From the NCBI GenBank assembly GCA_963675135.1, contig OY776131.1, positions 31,177,881-31,241,880 on the forward strand: a stretch of DNA of 64,000 nt, read 5' to 3'. Numbering within the stretch: position 1 is the first letter of the stretch; every line of letters begins with the position of its first letter. Below the pieces are notes generated by a model. It worked only from the letters and a program-made list of their open reading frames with translations. It was not told the origin of the DNA and did no database searches. This DNA is from Galeopsis tetrahit (Eukaryota; Streptophyta; Magnoliopsida; Lamiales; Lamiaceae). Of the stretch, positions 43,701-55,650 are shown one piece after another. A program made the position numbers and the translations under genes.

Positions 43701-44165
43701 AAGTTAAGCATTACTCACTATATATTTTGGAGCTGAGTATAATTTTCTACCAAACATTAGGAGTGATGATATCTTACAACATCATGCACTAGAAGAATTA
43801 TCAGGTGTCATATATAATCATTTGAATTCGAAAATAATAATAATAATAATATATATATATATATATATATGAAATAAAGTATGATGATATGCAGATGCAA
43901 AAAGGGAGCAATGATGTAGTTTTGACGACATTTTAGTTTGGGGCATAAAATTAAAAATGATGGATGGAACGAGGGGTTCCCAGGTAATGCCTCATTCTGA
44001 CCCTTCCTCGTGGAATTTTAAATCACAAAATGGGATTTCTTTTTAATTTACCTAAGTTTTTTTTTTTTTTTAAATGACATACCGTTCAAATTAAAAGAAA
44101 ACGTAAGATAAACATCGAATTTTCTGTAAAATTATATATTGATAATAATATTGGAAAAATTGGTT
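40771..44165. other. AT-rich gene-free stretch
   Basis: No gene on either strand. Contains a tandem pair at 41543-41692, several MITE-like ends (for example GAAGGGGAGTAG near 41469), and at 43440-43680 a segment ending TATGCTTCGTTACC plus A run that resembles a LINE 3' tail without recognisable coding sequence. Confidence 0.55.
41543..41692. repeat. Two-copy tandem repeat, ~78-bp unit
   Basis: Units start CATGCATATACATAAATSTG at 41543 and 41621 and end GAAAAGAGGAAYA. The second unit is a few bases shorter. Confidence 0.9.
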
Positions 44166-44378
44166 TCTCCCTCCGTCCTTCATTCAATTGCCACTTTGAC
44201 TTTGACACGATATTTAACGTGAGAATTTGATTATTAGTATTATAAAGGATAAACTGTTCACTCAATGTAATACTTTAATTCGAAAAATACAAAGTCATGT
44301 TTAAGTCAAATTTCAAGGAAGTTAAAAATACAATAATTCACACACAAAATTGAGGATGTGTCATAGAGTAGAGGGAGG
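44166..44378. mobile_element. Stowaway-like MITE, decayed
   Basis: CTCCCTCCGTCCTTCATTCA at the left and a reverse-complementary AGAGTAGAGGGAGGGA end at the right; internal CACTTTGACTTTGACACG and AAGTCAAATTTCAAGGAAG are also inverted. Ends approximate. Confidence 0.65.
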
Positions 44379-44429
44379 GATGGTGGCCAAATCAAGTAAG
44401 CCAAACCCTAAGTACGGCTCGACACCAGA

Positions 44430-46830
44430 GAATGAGGCAAAAAATTTATAAAAGAAAAGGGAAGAAAATGAGAAACACAACTCTTGGTTGTTATACGTTT
44501 CAGGCTTAAAAGATTCGAGCAAAAGAAAGTTTGAAAAACCTTGAGGTTTTGATAAAGAAAATTTAAAGACGGGGACTTCCCAACAACAAATTATGAGATA
44601 GGAAGATATCTTGGATTCATGTTAATATTGGGAATGCGGCATAAATTCTAGAAAGATTAAAAGGGATGCAATAGGCCGAGTTAAGAGCGAAGAATCGAAA
44701 ACGGGATATTCAACTTCAATCCATCAATGAAGACTTTATCCTATAGCATAAGTGTAGAGAAATGAAGAATATTGGAAATATGATTTCTTGATTAATTTTT
44801 AAAAGTGATTTACAATGGGTATTTATACAAGAGATAGTTAGGTCTAACCTAACCCTAATGGATGGGCTTTATAAGAGAGCCCATAGGAAACTAAGATGGG
44901 CTATACAATAAATAAGAATAAGAGTGTATTTACTAATATAGGGGAAAGACTCAAGAAACAAGAGGTTTGATAATTGGTAGGTAAATATAATCCAGATTTC
45001 ATGTGTCTACAAGAGAGGAAATACACAGATCACACTCTTGGATTGTAATTCAATTAAGGGAGATGGGTTTGTTATGGAATGTACTACTAAAAATGCTAAC
45101 GACATATTTGGAAAGCTTGGAATGTAGAAAAGTTCACGTCACATAATTGTTGGGCCATTGAAGGCAACATTAGGTGTGGAAGGAAAATGGGCGGCCATAG
45201 GAATTGAATACTTATGAACCACGTTATACCAAAGGGAAAGTGGAGTTGTGGTCCGACCTTTTACAAAAACTAATGTTAGTTCAAGAAGATTCAGAACTAA
45301 TGCATGATAGGGGATTTTAATGAGGTGAGGAACAATACTGCCACTGACAAATGCTAGTTTTCAAGAAGATTTGTGGATTTCAAAGAGGAAGAAGGGTTAC
45401 ACGATGTGCCTTTAATTAGGAGTAAGTTCATCCGATCTCGTTTAAATGGTACAAATTAAACTGCAACAAAATTGACCAAACTCTCATCACCAAATGGAGA
45501 GAATGCGGTCTACGTGGGCTCGTGAAAAAAAGTTCAGACCATAGACCTATACTCCTTTATTCATGCCAACAAAAATGGTACCTAAGTCCTTCAGATTTGA
45601 AAATTCAAAGTTGTACGCGTTTGTGGAGGAATGGTGGAGGAACAACTACAAAATCGTAGGTTGGGAGAGCTACATAATAAAAGAAAATTTCAAAAGAATG
45701 AAGACGCATGTCAAGTCTTGAAGTTTGAATAATTATAGGGAATTGATAAGTCAATTGAAGAGGTGATTAAGAGATTCAATTTTCTAGAAAAATTGCAAGA
45801 ATGTAGAGATCTTACAGAGGAGGAAGACACATCAAAGAGAATTGCAAAAAACTAAACCATGAAGAATTAGAAAAATCAAAGACAATTATAATTAAAAAAA
45901 AAAACAAGAGCCTAATGATTGCGCAAAGACAATGTATATTCATTTTTTTTCATAAGTGTGTTAACAATAGAAGGCGGATGAATAAAGTAGATGGTTTGAT
46001 AATCGAGAACATGTGGGTGGAAGATGTATATGTATTGCGCAAAGGCAATGTATATTCGATCATTTTTTTTCATACTCTTACAACCATTTCAGAAAGCACT
46101 TCTCTAGAGGTCAGGAAAGATGTATAAAAAGTGAAGATCCATTATCTCCATTTATTTTTCTCATCGCAATAGAAGGATTAAGACACCTTATCAATAAGGC
46201 TGCCCATACAAAGAATTTCGATAATGTCAAAATTTGTTTGAATGATATTAACGTTAGCCACCTCCAATTTTCGAACGATATTGTGATAATGGGTGAAGCG
46301 TCCATTAAAATGGCTAGGGTGATGAAAGGTATCTTAAAACTTTTCAAGATTGCGTAAGACTTAAAAGTGAATTTCTAAAAAAGCTATCTACAGAGTATTG
46401 GGATCAATGAGGACAGACTCAATGTATTGGTCGCAAACTTGGGACGTCGCACGGGTACAATCACATTCAACTACTTAGGCTCTCACATATGTGTCAATTT
46501 GATAGGTTCCAGAGATAATTATCAAGCTGAGAAAGGAGAAATCTATCTATCGGAGAAAGGGCCACACTCATCAATTAAGTTTTTATCAGCTTTACCGCTT
46601 TACTTCTTATCATTTTGCAAAAGCCCCAGTGTGTACTAAAAGTCATTTTTAAAATTTAACGAGATCCTTTTTTTTTTCTTTTTTTTTTTTGTAGTAAGAA
46701 AGGATGAGGGTAGAAAAGTAGAAAAATTGCATGAGTGGATTGGGAGGATATTTATAGAAGTAAGAGGGCAATAGGTTTTGGTGTTAGGGATATAAGACTA
46801 TTTAATACTATCTTTATCCCAAGGGAATTT
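44430..46830 (+). pseudogene. L1-type LINE ORF2 remnant (plus strand)
   Basis: An endonuclease piece around 45300-45550 reads IGDFNEVRNN, FSRRFVDFKEEEGLHDVPLI and, in another frame, CGLRGLVKKSSDHRPILLY. A reverse transcriptase piece at 46090-46640 reads KSEDPLSPFIFLIAIEGL, then HLQFSNDIVIMGEAS (catalytic FADD changed to FSND), then TFNYLGSHICVN and LPLYFLSF. Many stops and frameshifts are present. The sequence at 44430-45250 is assigned by position only. The active-site change and general decay show it is old. Confidence 0.8.
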
Positions 46831-46899
46831 GCACCCTTGGGACTGCACTCTTTTAAAAAAATAAAGTGTTTTTTGCTATTTTATTGATTTTTCAAAGGG

Positions 46900-47175
46900 G
46901 TATATATGTCCATTCATTGAGAGATTAAAGGGGGGAATTTTTCCCTCCGCTATTACAACTTGCAACTTAAAACCCAAAATTATAGTCTCAAAAAATGGGG
47001 GGAATTTTTCCATGAATATTTTATTTAAACCCTCTCAATTAAATAAATAATGTCTCAAATAATATCGTATCTATCCTAATTTATTTTTAAAATATATCTT
47101 ATGTATTTTATAATACATGGTAAAATTATGGGGTGTTACATTCTTTCCCCCTTAAAATATTTTCGTCCTCGAAAA
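46900..47175 (-). repeat. Ty3/gypsy 3' end: polypurine tract and part of an LTR
   Basis: On the minus strand an ATTTTCGAGGACGAAAAT sequence (end of a gypsy pol) runs into AAGGGGGAAAGAA (polypurine tract, 47141-47155) and then TGTAACACCCCATAATTTTA, a common gypsy LTR start, at 47140. The left LTR limit is not visible. The body of the element, expected to the right, is missing. Confidence 0.55.
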
Positions 47176-47289
47176 TAAGAATTTATTTGATAAAATATGC
47201 ATATTACAAATGTCTAATCAGCCTTAAACTTTCAAAATTTAATTGTTTAATAAATACACATTCTACCTAACAAACACATTCAATTCTCC

Positions 47290-49010
47290 ATAAATTCACA
47301 AAATATGACAAACAATAGAAGAACATATCTTTCTCCATTAGACAAAAAAATGATATGTCAATTCCTCATTGCTAACAACACAAATGGAGTTGTGCATAAG
47401 GGCAAGGTAAAAGAAGCAACTTCATCATTTGGATTAAGTAGGAAGACTATTCAGTACACTTGGAAAAAATGCACAACAACAAGTGTAAGATGAAATTCCT
47501 ATTTTGTTCACATCAAAGAAAATTGACATACAAGAAAAGGTAAAAGTTTAGCTAGATGTTCAAATTATGAAGAGCATACATTTTGTGAAAAATGGCACAA
47601 TTAGGAGACTAGCTAGGGAATTAAATGTCAACAAGAGTACTGTGGGTACGTGGATCAAAAGAGAAGTCATCAAATCACACATTAATGCTATCAAACCTGA
47701 TCTTACAAAAGCAAACAAGTTGTTAAGGCTCAAGTACAACTTGAATGCATTACAGTTTGATAGGTAATCCAACAACATCAAGTTTCAAACCATGCATAAT
47801 GTGGTTGGCGGACCCAGCTGGGAATATGGGGGTACAGTTGTACCCTTGTACCCCCAATCCCACAATTTCAGTTTTTTTTTTTTTTTTTAAATTATGTAAA
47901 AAATAATTTTATAATAATAAATGGGTAAAAATGATGAATTGTTTGAAGGGGAGAAAGTGAAGAAGCCCACAAATTTTGTTGAAAAGTCCAATACATTTAT
48001 TTTTTATGTCCATTTGAGCTTCTTGAACTTGTTTTATACTCCTTCCATCTCAATTTAAATTCACCATTTGCAAAAAATGGACATTAATACATTTTTCTTA
48101 TTTTGTCATTAAGCCATCTAAACCCTTATTTTTTTATATTAAAAAAATCATAATGAAAATTACAAGTATGTCATTAAGTCATCTAAAACCTTATTTTTCT
48201 TATTTTATCGGAATACTTATAACTCACACAAATTTACATATATCTTAAAACATTCATACATATATTTTATTTGTATTGCATATATTTTATTTATTTGCAC
48301 ATATTTTAGAACATTTATACATATTTGTGTTATTTTACTTATTTGTAAATATCATGTTTATTTATACATTTATCGTACCCCCAGATCCATAATCTTGGGT
48401 CCGCCACTGAATGTGATACACATTGATGAAAAATGGTTGTACATGACAAGGAAAAATGGGAGGTACTATTTTCTCCCAAGGGAAATTTAGTCATACAAAT
48501 CATGTAAAAGTAAGAGGTACATTTTCAAAATCATGTTTATGTGTTTAGTGGCAAGGCCACATTATTCAACTGAGGATGAACTCATCTTTCCATTCACATA
48601 GATGGTACCAAAACAGAGAAACAACAAAAATAAATTAAGTGACACATTGATCATTAAACCTATTGAGTCAATCACTAAGGATGTCAGAAAAAATTGTCTC
48701 GTGCATCAAGTACAAATCTTAAACTATCAGAACATATTGTCATCATCTAGTTTACATGGTAAATCTCCTAATGTATTGTGAATGTCATTTAAATATTCAC
48801 AACACATTGATGACATTACACTCATCAAGTCTTTCCCCATTTTCCCACTAATTCATTCAAGTAATCAAATTTTACTAGAAAATGCAAGCAAAGACATCAT
48901 AATACAACAAGACAATGCAAAATCACACATTCGTGATCCTGATCCAAAATTTAGAGTTGCTGGATCATCAAATGGCTTTAATATATTAATGTCAATGACT
49001 ATGACTTAGG
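47290..49010 (+). pseudogene. Mariner-like transposase, copy 1 (broken, split by an insertion)
   Basis: Plant MLE type. The N-terminal helix-turn-helix region is at 47305-47493 (LDKKMICQFLI, then FGLSRKTIQYTWKK) and 47567-47767 (TIRRLARELNVNKSTVGTWI, NAIKPDLTKANK). The catalytic part resumes after the insertion at 47803-48409 with HIDEKWLYMTRKN (first Asp) at about 48418. It continues VARPHY, SITKDV, then IIIQQDNAKSHI (second Asp) at about 48898, followed by FRVAGSSNGFNI. The third Asp block is not preserved. Several stops and frameshifts are present. Confidence 0.88.
47803..48409. mobile_element. 607-bp element inside the mariner transposase, unclassified
   Basis: Ends GGTTGGCGGACCCA and, from the right, CAGTGGCGGACCCA. 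AATGT occurs at 47798-47802 and 48410-48414. Removing the element with one AATGT restores MHNVIHIDEKW in frame, so the target duplication is 5 bp. The interior contains GGGGGTACAGTTGTACCC near the left, GTACCCCC near the right and a stray MITE end (CTCCTTCCATCTCAA) near 48042. There is no coding sequence. Confidence 0.8.
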
Positions 49011-49252
49011 GTGGTTCAGGGTAATATAATCATTGCAGGTGGAAACATCAAGCTACATTGTGGATGAATTGCTTCAAAATGTGATAGGATCAAAATACAA
49101 TAATCCCAGCAGAACACATTCAACTCATCCAAAATCAAACATAACCTCAGTCTTAACCCAGAAATTGACAATTCAACACATCAATAATCCAACCAGAATA
49201 CAATTCAACTTATAAAAAATCCAAAATGCAATTAACCCCATAACCACAATCA

Positions 49253-49687
49253 TCAAATATCCATACAAAAATTAGTAAAGTAAGGATTACCGAGTAAACT
49301 CAACAACTCTTGAAACCCAAATCGCAAGGACTTCCAAGGGCCACACATATTTCTGGGGAGAATCGAACCAATCAGACACCATGAGCTCAAGAGAAGGTGA
49401 ATCATCACACATCTCAGTCTCCTCCACACAAGAATCAAACAAATCTTGTACCATTGAGTCAAACAAAGGTGAATTGTCACCCACAAATGCTTTGGACTCA
49501 AAAGTGACCCAACCCTAGAATTGAGAGACGGCGACAACGAGTCATGCACATAAGTCGAACTAAACTCATAATCGATAGATGTAGACAATGAATCGAGCAC
49601 AAAAGTCAAACTAAACTCAGAATCAAAAGACGATGACAACGAGTCGGGAACAAAAGCCGAACTAAACTTAAAATTGAGAGAAGACAT
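49253..49687 (-). CDS. Hypothetical Ser-rich repeat ORF, probably a pseudogene or exon
   Basis: 144 codons from ATG at 49687. The first 55 residues are three imperfect 17-residue repeats (FSSAFVPDSLSSSFDSE, FSLTFVLDSLSTSIDYE, FSSTYVHDSLSPSLNSR). After the repeats a second minus-strand frame at 49287-49510 looks more protein-like (DNSPLFDSMVQDLFDSCVEE), acidic and with similar spacing of Asp-Ser. This suggests a frameshift or a small intron near 49500. No family recognised. It lies just beyond the first mariner copy and could be unrelated to it. Confidence 0.4.
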   Translation of the reverse strand: MSSLNFKFSSAFVPDSLSSSFDSEFSLTFVLDSLSTSIDYEFSSTYVHDSLSPSLNSRVGSLLSPKHLWVTIHLCLTQWYKICLILVWRRLRCVMIHLLLSSWCLIGSILPRNMCGPWKSLRFGFQELLSLLGNPYFTNFCMDI

Positions 49688-49699
49688 TTATGGTTCTTC

Positions 49700-50035
49700 G
49701 ATTTAGAGTTTGACTTTAGAGATAGATGAACAGTGTTGAGAGAAAGAGAGAGAGATGAATAATTGAAAGAAAGATGAACAAATTAGGGTTTCGAGTGGGG
49801 GTTGATGGGGTAATGGGTGTGTTATGGATTAGTGTTAATGAGATCAGTTAATTTATTAAATGGGCTTAGTGTTTGTTAATTGATTATGATTATTGTCAAA
49901 TATAATGAATAAAGTAATGACATATTAGTAAATATGTGTATATTAAGAGGGTAAAAGTTACGAGAAATTTTCATTTTTTGGAGTGTGCAAATATGAAAAG
50001 TATGAAAATTTCCATGGAACAGAGTGATTATGAAG
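49700..50035. other. No gene seen
   Basis: Short GA-rich tract (49740-49757) upstream of the hypothetical ORF start, otherwise AT-rich. Confidence 0.5.
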
Positions 50036-50039
50036 ATTG

Positions 50040-50720
50040 ATAACGGGTGAGGAATGACTTTGGGTAAAATTCTTAAGTTCTAAGTATGGTGAATTATTGT
50101 TTGAGAATAATAGATCGAGTTAAGCATTTAGGTGGTCAAGTTAGTGGAAGGATATTCAGGGGGTTAGGGAAATGAATATTAGGTTCTATTTTCTTAATAT
50201 TGGTTTTCAGATAGGTGATAGGTCATTAGTGAAATTTTGGATTGATCCATGGATTGACAGTAAAATCAGTCTTAGGTTTAAATTTAAAAATCTGTATGAA
50301 ATTTCGACTAATAAGAAGGGGGTTATCAACAATTTTTTATTTTTTTTTAAATTCAGGGGAGTGTCTAAAAGTTTGAGAGAATTCTTTGTTAGCTTAAGAT
50401 ATGGATATAATAACTCAGAATTAAGGTGAAAAAGTAGATTACTAAAGTTTTGGACATGAACAAAGGTTCCTTGAAAAATCTTCTGATTTTTTTAAGAATA
50501 GGCGTGTAAGTTGGCTTGCTTGAGTATCTCGTCTGATAGAATTTTCTTAATTTTACCACTTGAATGTTGTATCGTATTTATAGAGGATTTTAAACAACTA
50601 GTCGTTTGAGGAAACCCTTCTTTTTTGGTGCATATCTTTGTTGGTCTCGTAGCCCGGGGGCTATAATAGAAGAGTGTTTGATAAGTGTAATAAAAACCAA
50701 CTCTTTTAGATTACTTGGTC
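50040..50720 (+). pseudogene. LINE ORF2 C-terminal fragment (plus strand)
   Basis: 50172-50429 contains GDRSLVKFWIDPWID followed by a LYEISTNKKG stretch, the 'G.G..V.FW.D.W...L...FP.LY.IS' block that follows reverse transcriptase in plant L1 elements. Flanking sequence to about 50720 looks like continuation with many stops. Ends uncertain. Confidence 0.7.
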
Positions 50721-50869
50721 AACTGACTTCACTAAGGGGCTAGGACTAGTTAGTCTGCGGATTAATTGTCTTTTAGAGTCAATTGCAGAATTGTAGTGTG
50801 CCTATAAAATTATACTCATCTACTGCTTATAATTTTTTTTACTTTCATGCATAAACACTTTTGGGGTGT

Positions 50870-52145
50870 CAGTTGACTTGATGTTAGCCGATCATGACAA
50901 TTTCGAATATAGTAAAGTTGATATGCAGTATCAGTTGATAGTGTATAAGTTGATACAAAACATTTTCTCTTTAAATCTTATGCTTATGAAAGTATGCATG
51001 TATGATGGCAGTTCAATATAAAGCAAGTAAATAACACACCATCATTTATAGTGGTTCGAACCTCCTTGTCCTACATCCAATCTCACAGCCCAACTGTGAT
51101 ATTAATCCTTTACACACAAAGGGCTTGTCATATTTAACGTGTCAAGAGTAACACGTCTTGCTACTTTATAGTCCCAAGAGACGACTTTGAGCTCGGTACA
51201 CTTCCAAAGTGCAACTGTCTCCACTAGTCATTATGAGAAACTATCACTTTTACAGTGATTGACACTAACTTGACTTTTAAGGGTTTAGTATAGAAGGTGG
51301 GTTTCGTGTATATAAACTAGATGAGAATTTCTCTTACAGTCTGATTTAGCCTTAAGCTAGGATTGATAAATTCTCTCTAAGCTTGGAATATATATGTGAC
51401 AAAACAAGCTTAGATATGATAAGCTCACTCACTGTTTGGAAGATGATGCATGTTGAATCTTCATTGAAGTTCTTCTTGAGTTATTCTTGATGATGAACAC
51501 TAACGCACATTTGCTTGACATTTGCATCCTTTCTCTCATATGTGCGATATTATAATGAACTCATATATATAGTGTAAGATTTGAATGATAGCGTTATACA
51601 CAATCAAATCTTCCACTATTTCGGGAATCATAATCTTCTTGATTGATTCAATTAAATGTTATCGTTGCCACGTAACATTTAATGCATCATTGACTTTCCA
51701 TTCTGATTGATCCTTCAATATATAAGAACAGATGACATTTGCCTCAACTGACTAACTCAGTTGATCTTGGGTTCTTCTTTTTTGATCTTGACACTTGGCA
51801 TCTCGATTGTTTTCCTAGCTGTATGAACCTCGCCTGTCTAGTAACCAGCTTGGTCCTCAACTGTTAGTGCTACTCAGCTGATGGGACCTCAGCTGATCAT
51901 ACTCAGCTGGATCAACCGAGTTCCCCATCGACTGCTTCTTCCTCTTCTGGTCTTGATCTTCCTTTCTCTTCTTGAGCATTGGTGTGTCTCTCCACTACAT
52001 CAGTTGTGTTCCCCCTCGATTGATGCTGACCAGAGCCTATCTATTACAAGATGTATAATAAAGCTGTTTATACAATACAACTTATCATATTATAAGTTGA
52101 TTTGGTTTATCAAAACAAAACATAAGGGATATCAATATCCCAACA
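50870..52145 (-). repeat. Copia LTR (SIRE-like), minus strand, ~1.3 kb
   Basis: On the minus strand it starts TGTTGGGATATTGATATCCC at 52145, a SIRE-type LTR opening. Downstream comes a block matching the solo LTR at 36031: on the plus strand ATAGTGGTTCGAACC followed by CTACATCC. Internal CAGTTGA/CAGCTGA words are frequent. The distal end is only estimated. No pol sequence adjoins it. Confidence 0.55.
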
Positions 52146-52789
52146 ATCTTAATCGAAACATGTTCCTAGTACAAACATTCCTTAAAATAGATTGTGCACA
52201 AATGCCACTTAATGTAATTGTACCTTTTGCACTGTTTGATATGTTATGATGCATCTCTCGTCAACTTTGTTGGTTTGCTGTCGATTTTTATTGGTCCACA
52301 CTAGTCGAGTTGTTAGAGTTAGTTCAACAAAACTATATAAGAGGAATGTATATATGCCACATTAGCTGGAATTAACATTCTATATCTTCTAATCACTTTT
52401 GACCCTTAGTCGAATATTCTCTTTGATGTAAATCAACAAAACTTAGCATTTATCCATATGTGAGCTGGGTATGGATCTTGTTAGACTTATTTGATTCAGA
52501 GCCGACTTGCTATACAAGGAACAAGTCATTTGATTCTCAATATGGATCTTCTTATCTTCAATGTCTTCTAGTTTTCAGTCTTCTATGTTTTAAGCATGCA
52601 CAATTTGTTTACATAGAGATCATCACATATGACATATAATTGATCCTAAACTAAAATTTATACTAAATTTGTTTCTATACAATTAGCTTATAAACCTATT
52701 AAAGATAATAAACTTATTTATCCTTATTATATTGTGTTTTGGCTTAAATAAATAAAACTAAACATAAATTTCTCAAAACATTGAACAAT

Positions 52790-53025
52790 TCAGTCAAAGA
52801 AGCACATTTCAATTTTTTTGTTTATGTGTTTTGTTGGAAGACCTTGTTTTCAAAGTGATAGGAAAATTATTTTCGATGGAAAAATTGGCATGTTCTCATA
52901 TACCAAACAAGAAGGAGCAAAAAAGAAACAATAAGAACAAGCAAAAAGGCAGAATGAAGATAAAATCCATATACTCAATAACCAAAGATTCTATAAAACA
53001 TTGTCTTATTCATAAGGTAAACTCC
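52790..53025 (+). pseudogene. Mariner-like transposase, copy 2 (central fragment only)
   Basis: The frame gives SMEKLACSHIPNKKE and, in a neighbouring frame, FDGKIGMFSYTKQE, followed by SITKDSIKHCLIHKV. It aligns closely at DNA level with 54680-54915 (TCAGTCAAAGAAGC ... TTGTCTTATTCATAAGGTAA). Both catalytic ends are absent. Confidence 0.85.
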
Positions 53026-53105
53026 CATATACACGTTCTTTTTCTAGACAATAAGTACTCTCTTTGCCTCTTTATAAGTTTCTCATTTATTTTTGTTATT
53101 TTATA

Positions 53106-53361
53106 CCCCATCTGTCTAAAAAAGATAGTCCAATATTCCATTTTTGTTTGTCTCAAATTATAGTCTAGTTTAATTTTATTCTAAAAATTTTGTCTAAAAT
53201 ACTCTTATTTAATGATTGTTGAGATTAGTTAATACTTATATTGATCATTAACATTAAATAGGGGCAAAACTATAATGCAAGAGTAAAATTGTATATGCCC
53301 AAAATATTTTATTGATTTGTGTGAAAAAGGAAAGTGAACTATCTTTTTTAGACGAAATGAG
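53106..53361. mobile_element. Stowaway-like MITE, 256 bp
   Basis: CCCCATCTGTCTAAAAAAGA at the left and TCTTTTTTAGACGAAATGAG at the right are inverted, with TA flanks. Just before it, CTCTCTTTGCCTCTTTATAAG at 53048 looks like an orphan end of another copy. Confidence 0.8.
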
Positions 53362-53689
53362 TATACACGAACATTTTTTATTAATACATGATGAGCCAAC
53401 TGACTTTTTCTAAAAAATAGATGACAATTATGATATGTTAGTGAAGTGAAAAAATGTATTTTACTTTTAGTTAACTTAATTAATTCCTGAAAATAGACAT
53501 GTCAACCCAAAATATACATGTTGTTGGGGTCACGAAAATTTAAAAATTAATGGAAAATTTTCCATCAAACTTGCTAGCCCAAAAAATTAGAAAAAAAAAT
53601 ACTAAAAAATTAAAAGTTTCATATTCCACTAAATACATCATTTTTAAAAAAAATAATATTGTTAGTGGTCGAACAAGAGTTTTCCCCGG

Positions 53690-54040
53690 AGCGTACATGT
53701 TTGAGAAATCTATGGCACTTGGGGGTGTTGGAGGCGTTATCGTGGGTAAAACAATTAGGTCTGACTCGAGTGATTATAGAAACAGATTCAGACATAGTGG
53801 TGGAAGAGGTGCTTGGGGAATCTTATGGGAGAGAAGTAATGGGGAGTATGATGGAACTTTGTGCAAATGAACTAAATATGAATTTAGGTTTTCAGTTGAA
53901 GTGGATTTGTCGAGTCAGTAAATATTATAGTGCATCAATTTGCTAGGAGTGCTAGACGTTTTTCTAGCCCTCATCTTTGGGTCGAGCGTCCAAACTTTGT
54001 GGGTTGCCTTCTCGTTGGTTACTGTTCTTGCAACTAATAA
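53690..54040 (+). pseudogene. Retroelement RNase H domain fragment
   Basis: Reads ALSWVKQLGLTRVIIETDS-D, then, after a frameshift, NIIVHQFARSARRFSSPHLW with a closing W(V)ERP. This is the RVT_3 type RNase H found after reverse transcriptase in many plant LINEs: 'EAL.WA...G...V..E.DS..VV..L', and 'R..N..AH.LAR.A'. No RT adjoins it. It could also derive from a host pseudogene of the same fold. Confidence 0.75.
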
Positions 54041-54605
54041 ACGAGTGGTTTTTTTTCCCTAAAAAAATAAAATAAAAATAAACAAACACTATTCAAAAGG
54101 AATTCAATGCAACAATAAATATAACACTATTGTGCATTAAATTCATTCCAACTTGTTCTTATCCACATACAAAAATTATAAATGGTGGGGGAGAAGCCCA
54201 ATTTAACAAATGAAGAAAGAAATAACATAGTCCGATTTTTACTTGCACATTGCACCACGAGAAAAGTTAGCTTCCTTTAAGCTGCAGAAAAAAAAAAAAA
54301 CGAACATAACAAGGATTACCAATTTTTCTAAGTTCAAAGAAAGTAGACTGTGTAATCCCCATAAGAAAAATCCAGGTACCAACTTAAATGATTTTGACAA
54401 CTTCCATTTTTTAGAGGTCAACAATAAAAAAAGGTTAGTCAAATAAATTAATGTTAGTAATAGTACAATTGGGAGATGGATTTTACTAGGTTTGATCAAA
54501 ACTCATTCTAACATAAATAAATCACACTTGATAACACTCAACAATTTTTACAAATTGATAGACAATATGACGTGTTAAAAGCACACACAATATCATACAC
54601 ATAGA
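54041..54605. other. AT-rich DNA, no gene seen
   Basis: A-rich low complexity and no recognised element. Confidence 0.5.
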
Positions 54606-54609
54606 TAAG

Positions 54610-55650
54610 AACTTGTTTAATCTCATAACTACATTAGTTAAGGTATACTTGGCTAAAGGGGAAGAAGACCCACATAGAAAAATTCAGTCAAAGAAGCGCA
54701 TTCCAAAAGTCATATTTTTGTGTGTTGTTGGAAAACATTATTTTTCAAGTGATGGGGAAGTTATTTTCAATGGAAAAATTGGCATGTTCTCATTTATCAA
54801 ACAAGAAAGAGAAAAACGAAACATTAAGAATAGACAAAAAGGCACAATGAAAATAAAACACAGATTCAATTACCAAAGATGCCATAAAACGTTGTCTTAT
54901 TCATAAGGTAAACACTTAAAACACATGTTTTTTTAGACAATAAGTACATAAGTAGACATGCTCATCTCCCTTGTTTTAGTAAGTCTCCTAAAGTTGACAT
55001 TACTTGGTGACATTACTATGTTTTTTATGACAAAAGATGTTAGAAGCTAGATAAGAAATCCAAGTTTTTTTTTTTTTGTAAGTGTCCTAACTAAGTATAC
55101 ATTTTTTGTATCTCTAGTGGTGACTATAACAAAATTTTCCACATGTTGTACTTGTCATCAAGTTGAAATGGCCCCATAATGCTAGCAATTACATTATAAT
55201 TCAACAAGACAACGAAAGACCACATATAAGTAATGATGATCCAGATTTTAGATCAACAACAAGTTCTAATGGTTTCGACATAGTCCTAATGCAACAACCA
55301 ACTAAATCATCAAATATTAATATCAATGACATAGTTTGTTTAGATCTTTGAAATCATTACATATGGAGAATATTGCATACAATATTCAAAAACTTGTTAA
55401 AGTCGTTGCTTACTCATTTGATCACATGGAACCTATGAAGCTCAATAAAGTTTTCTAAAGTGTACAACAATGTATGCCTGTGATTATGAAGGAGAAGGGG
55501 CAAAATAACTATAAGGTTCTTGATATGGAAAATGACAAACTTGAGAGATAAGGGCTATTTTCAATGGTCTTAAAAATGGAAGAGATAGTAGTTAGAGAAT
55601 CCTTGGTACAAGCTGGGCTTGTTGGTGGTTCTACATATAATCTGGGGTCT
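54610..55650 (+). pseudogene. Mariner-like transposase, copy 3 (central and C-terminal)
   Basis: 54630-54906 reads KGEEDPHRKIQSKKRIPKVI, then GEVIFNGKIGMFSFIKQE. 55163-55351 reads NYIIIQQDNERPHISNDDPD (second catalytic Asp), then SSNGFDIVLMQQPTKS and NINDIVCLD, covering the third Asp block. It continues to about 55650 with YSFDHMEPMKLNKVF, CMPVIMKEKG and YKVLDMENDKLER, the usual MLE C-terminus. A ~250-bp internal gap with no transposase lies between the two parts. The N-terminal DNA-binding domain is absent. Confidence 0.88.
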
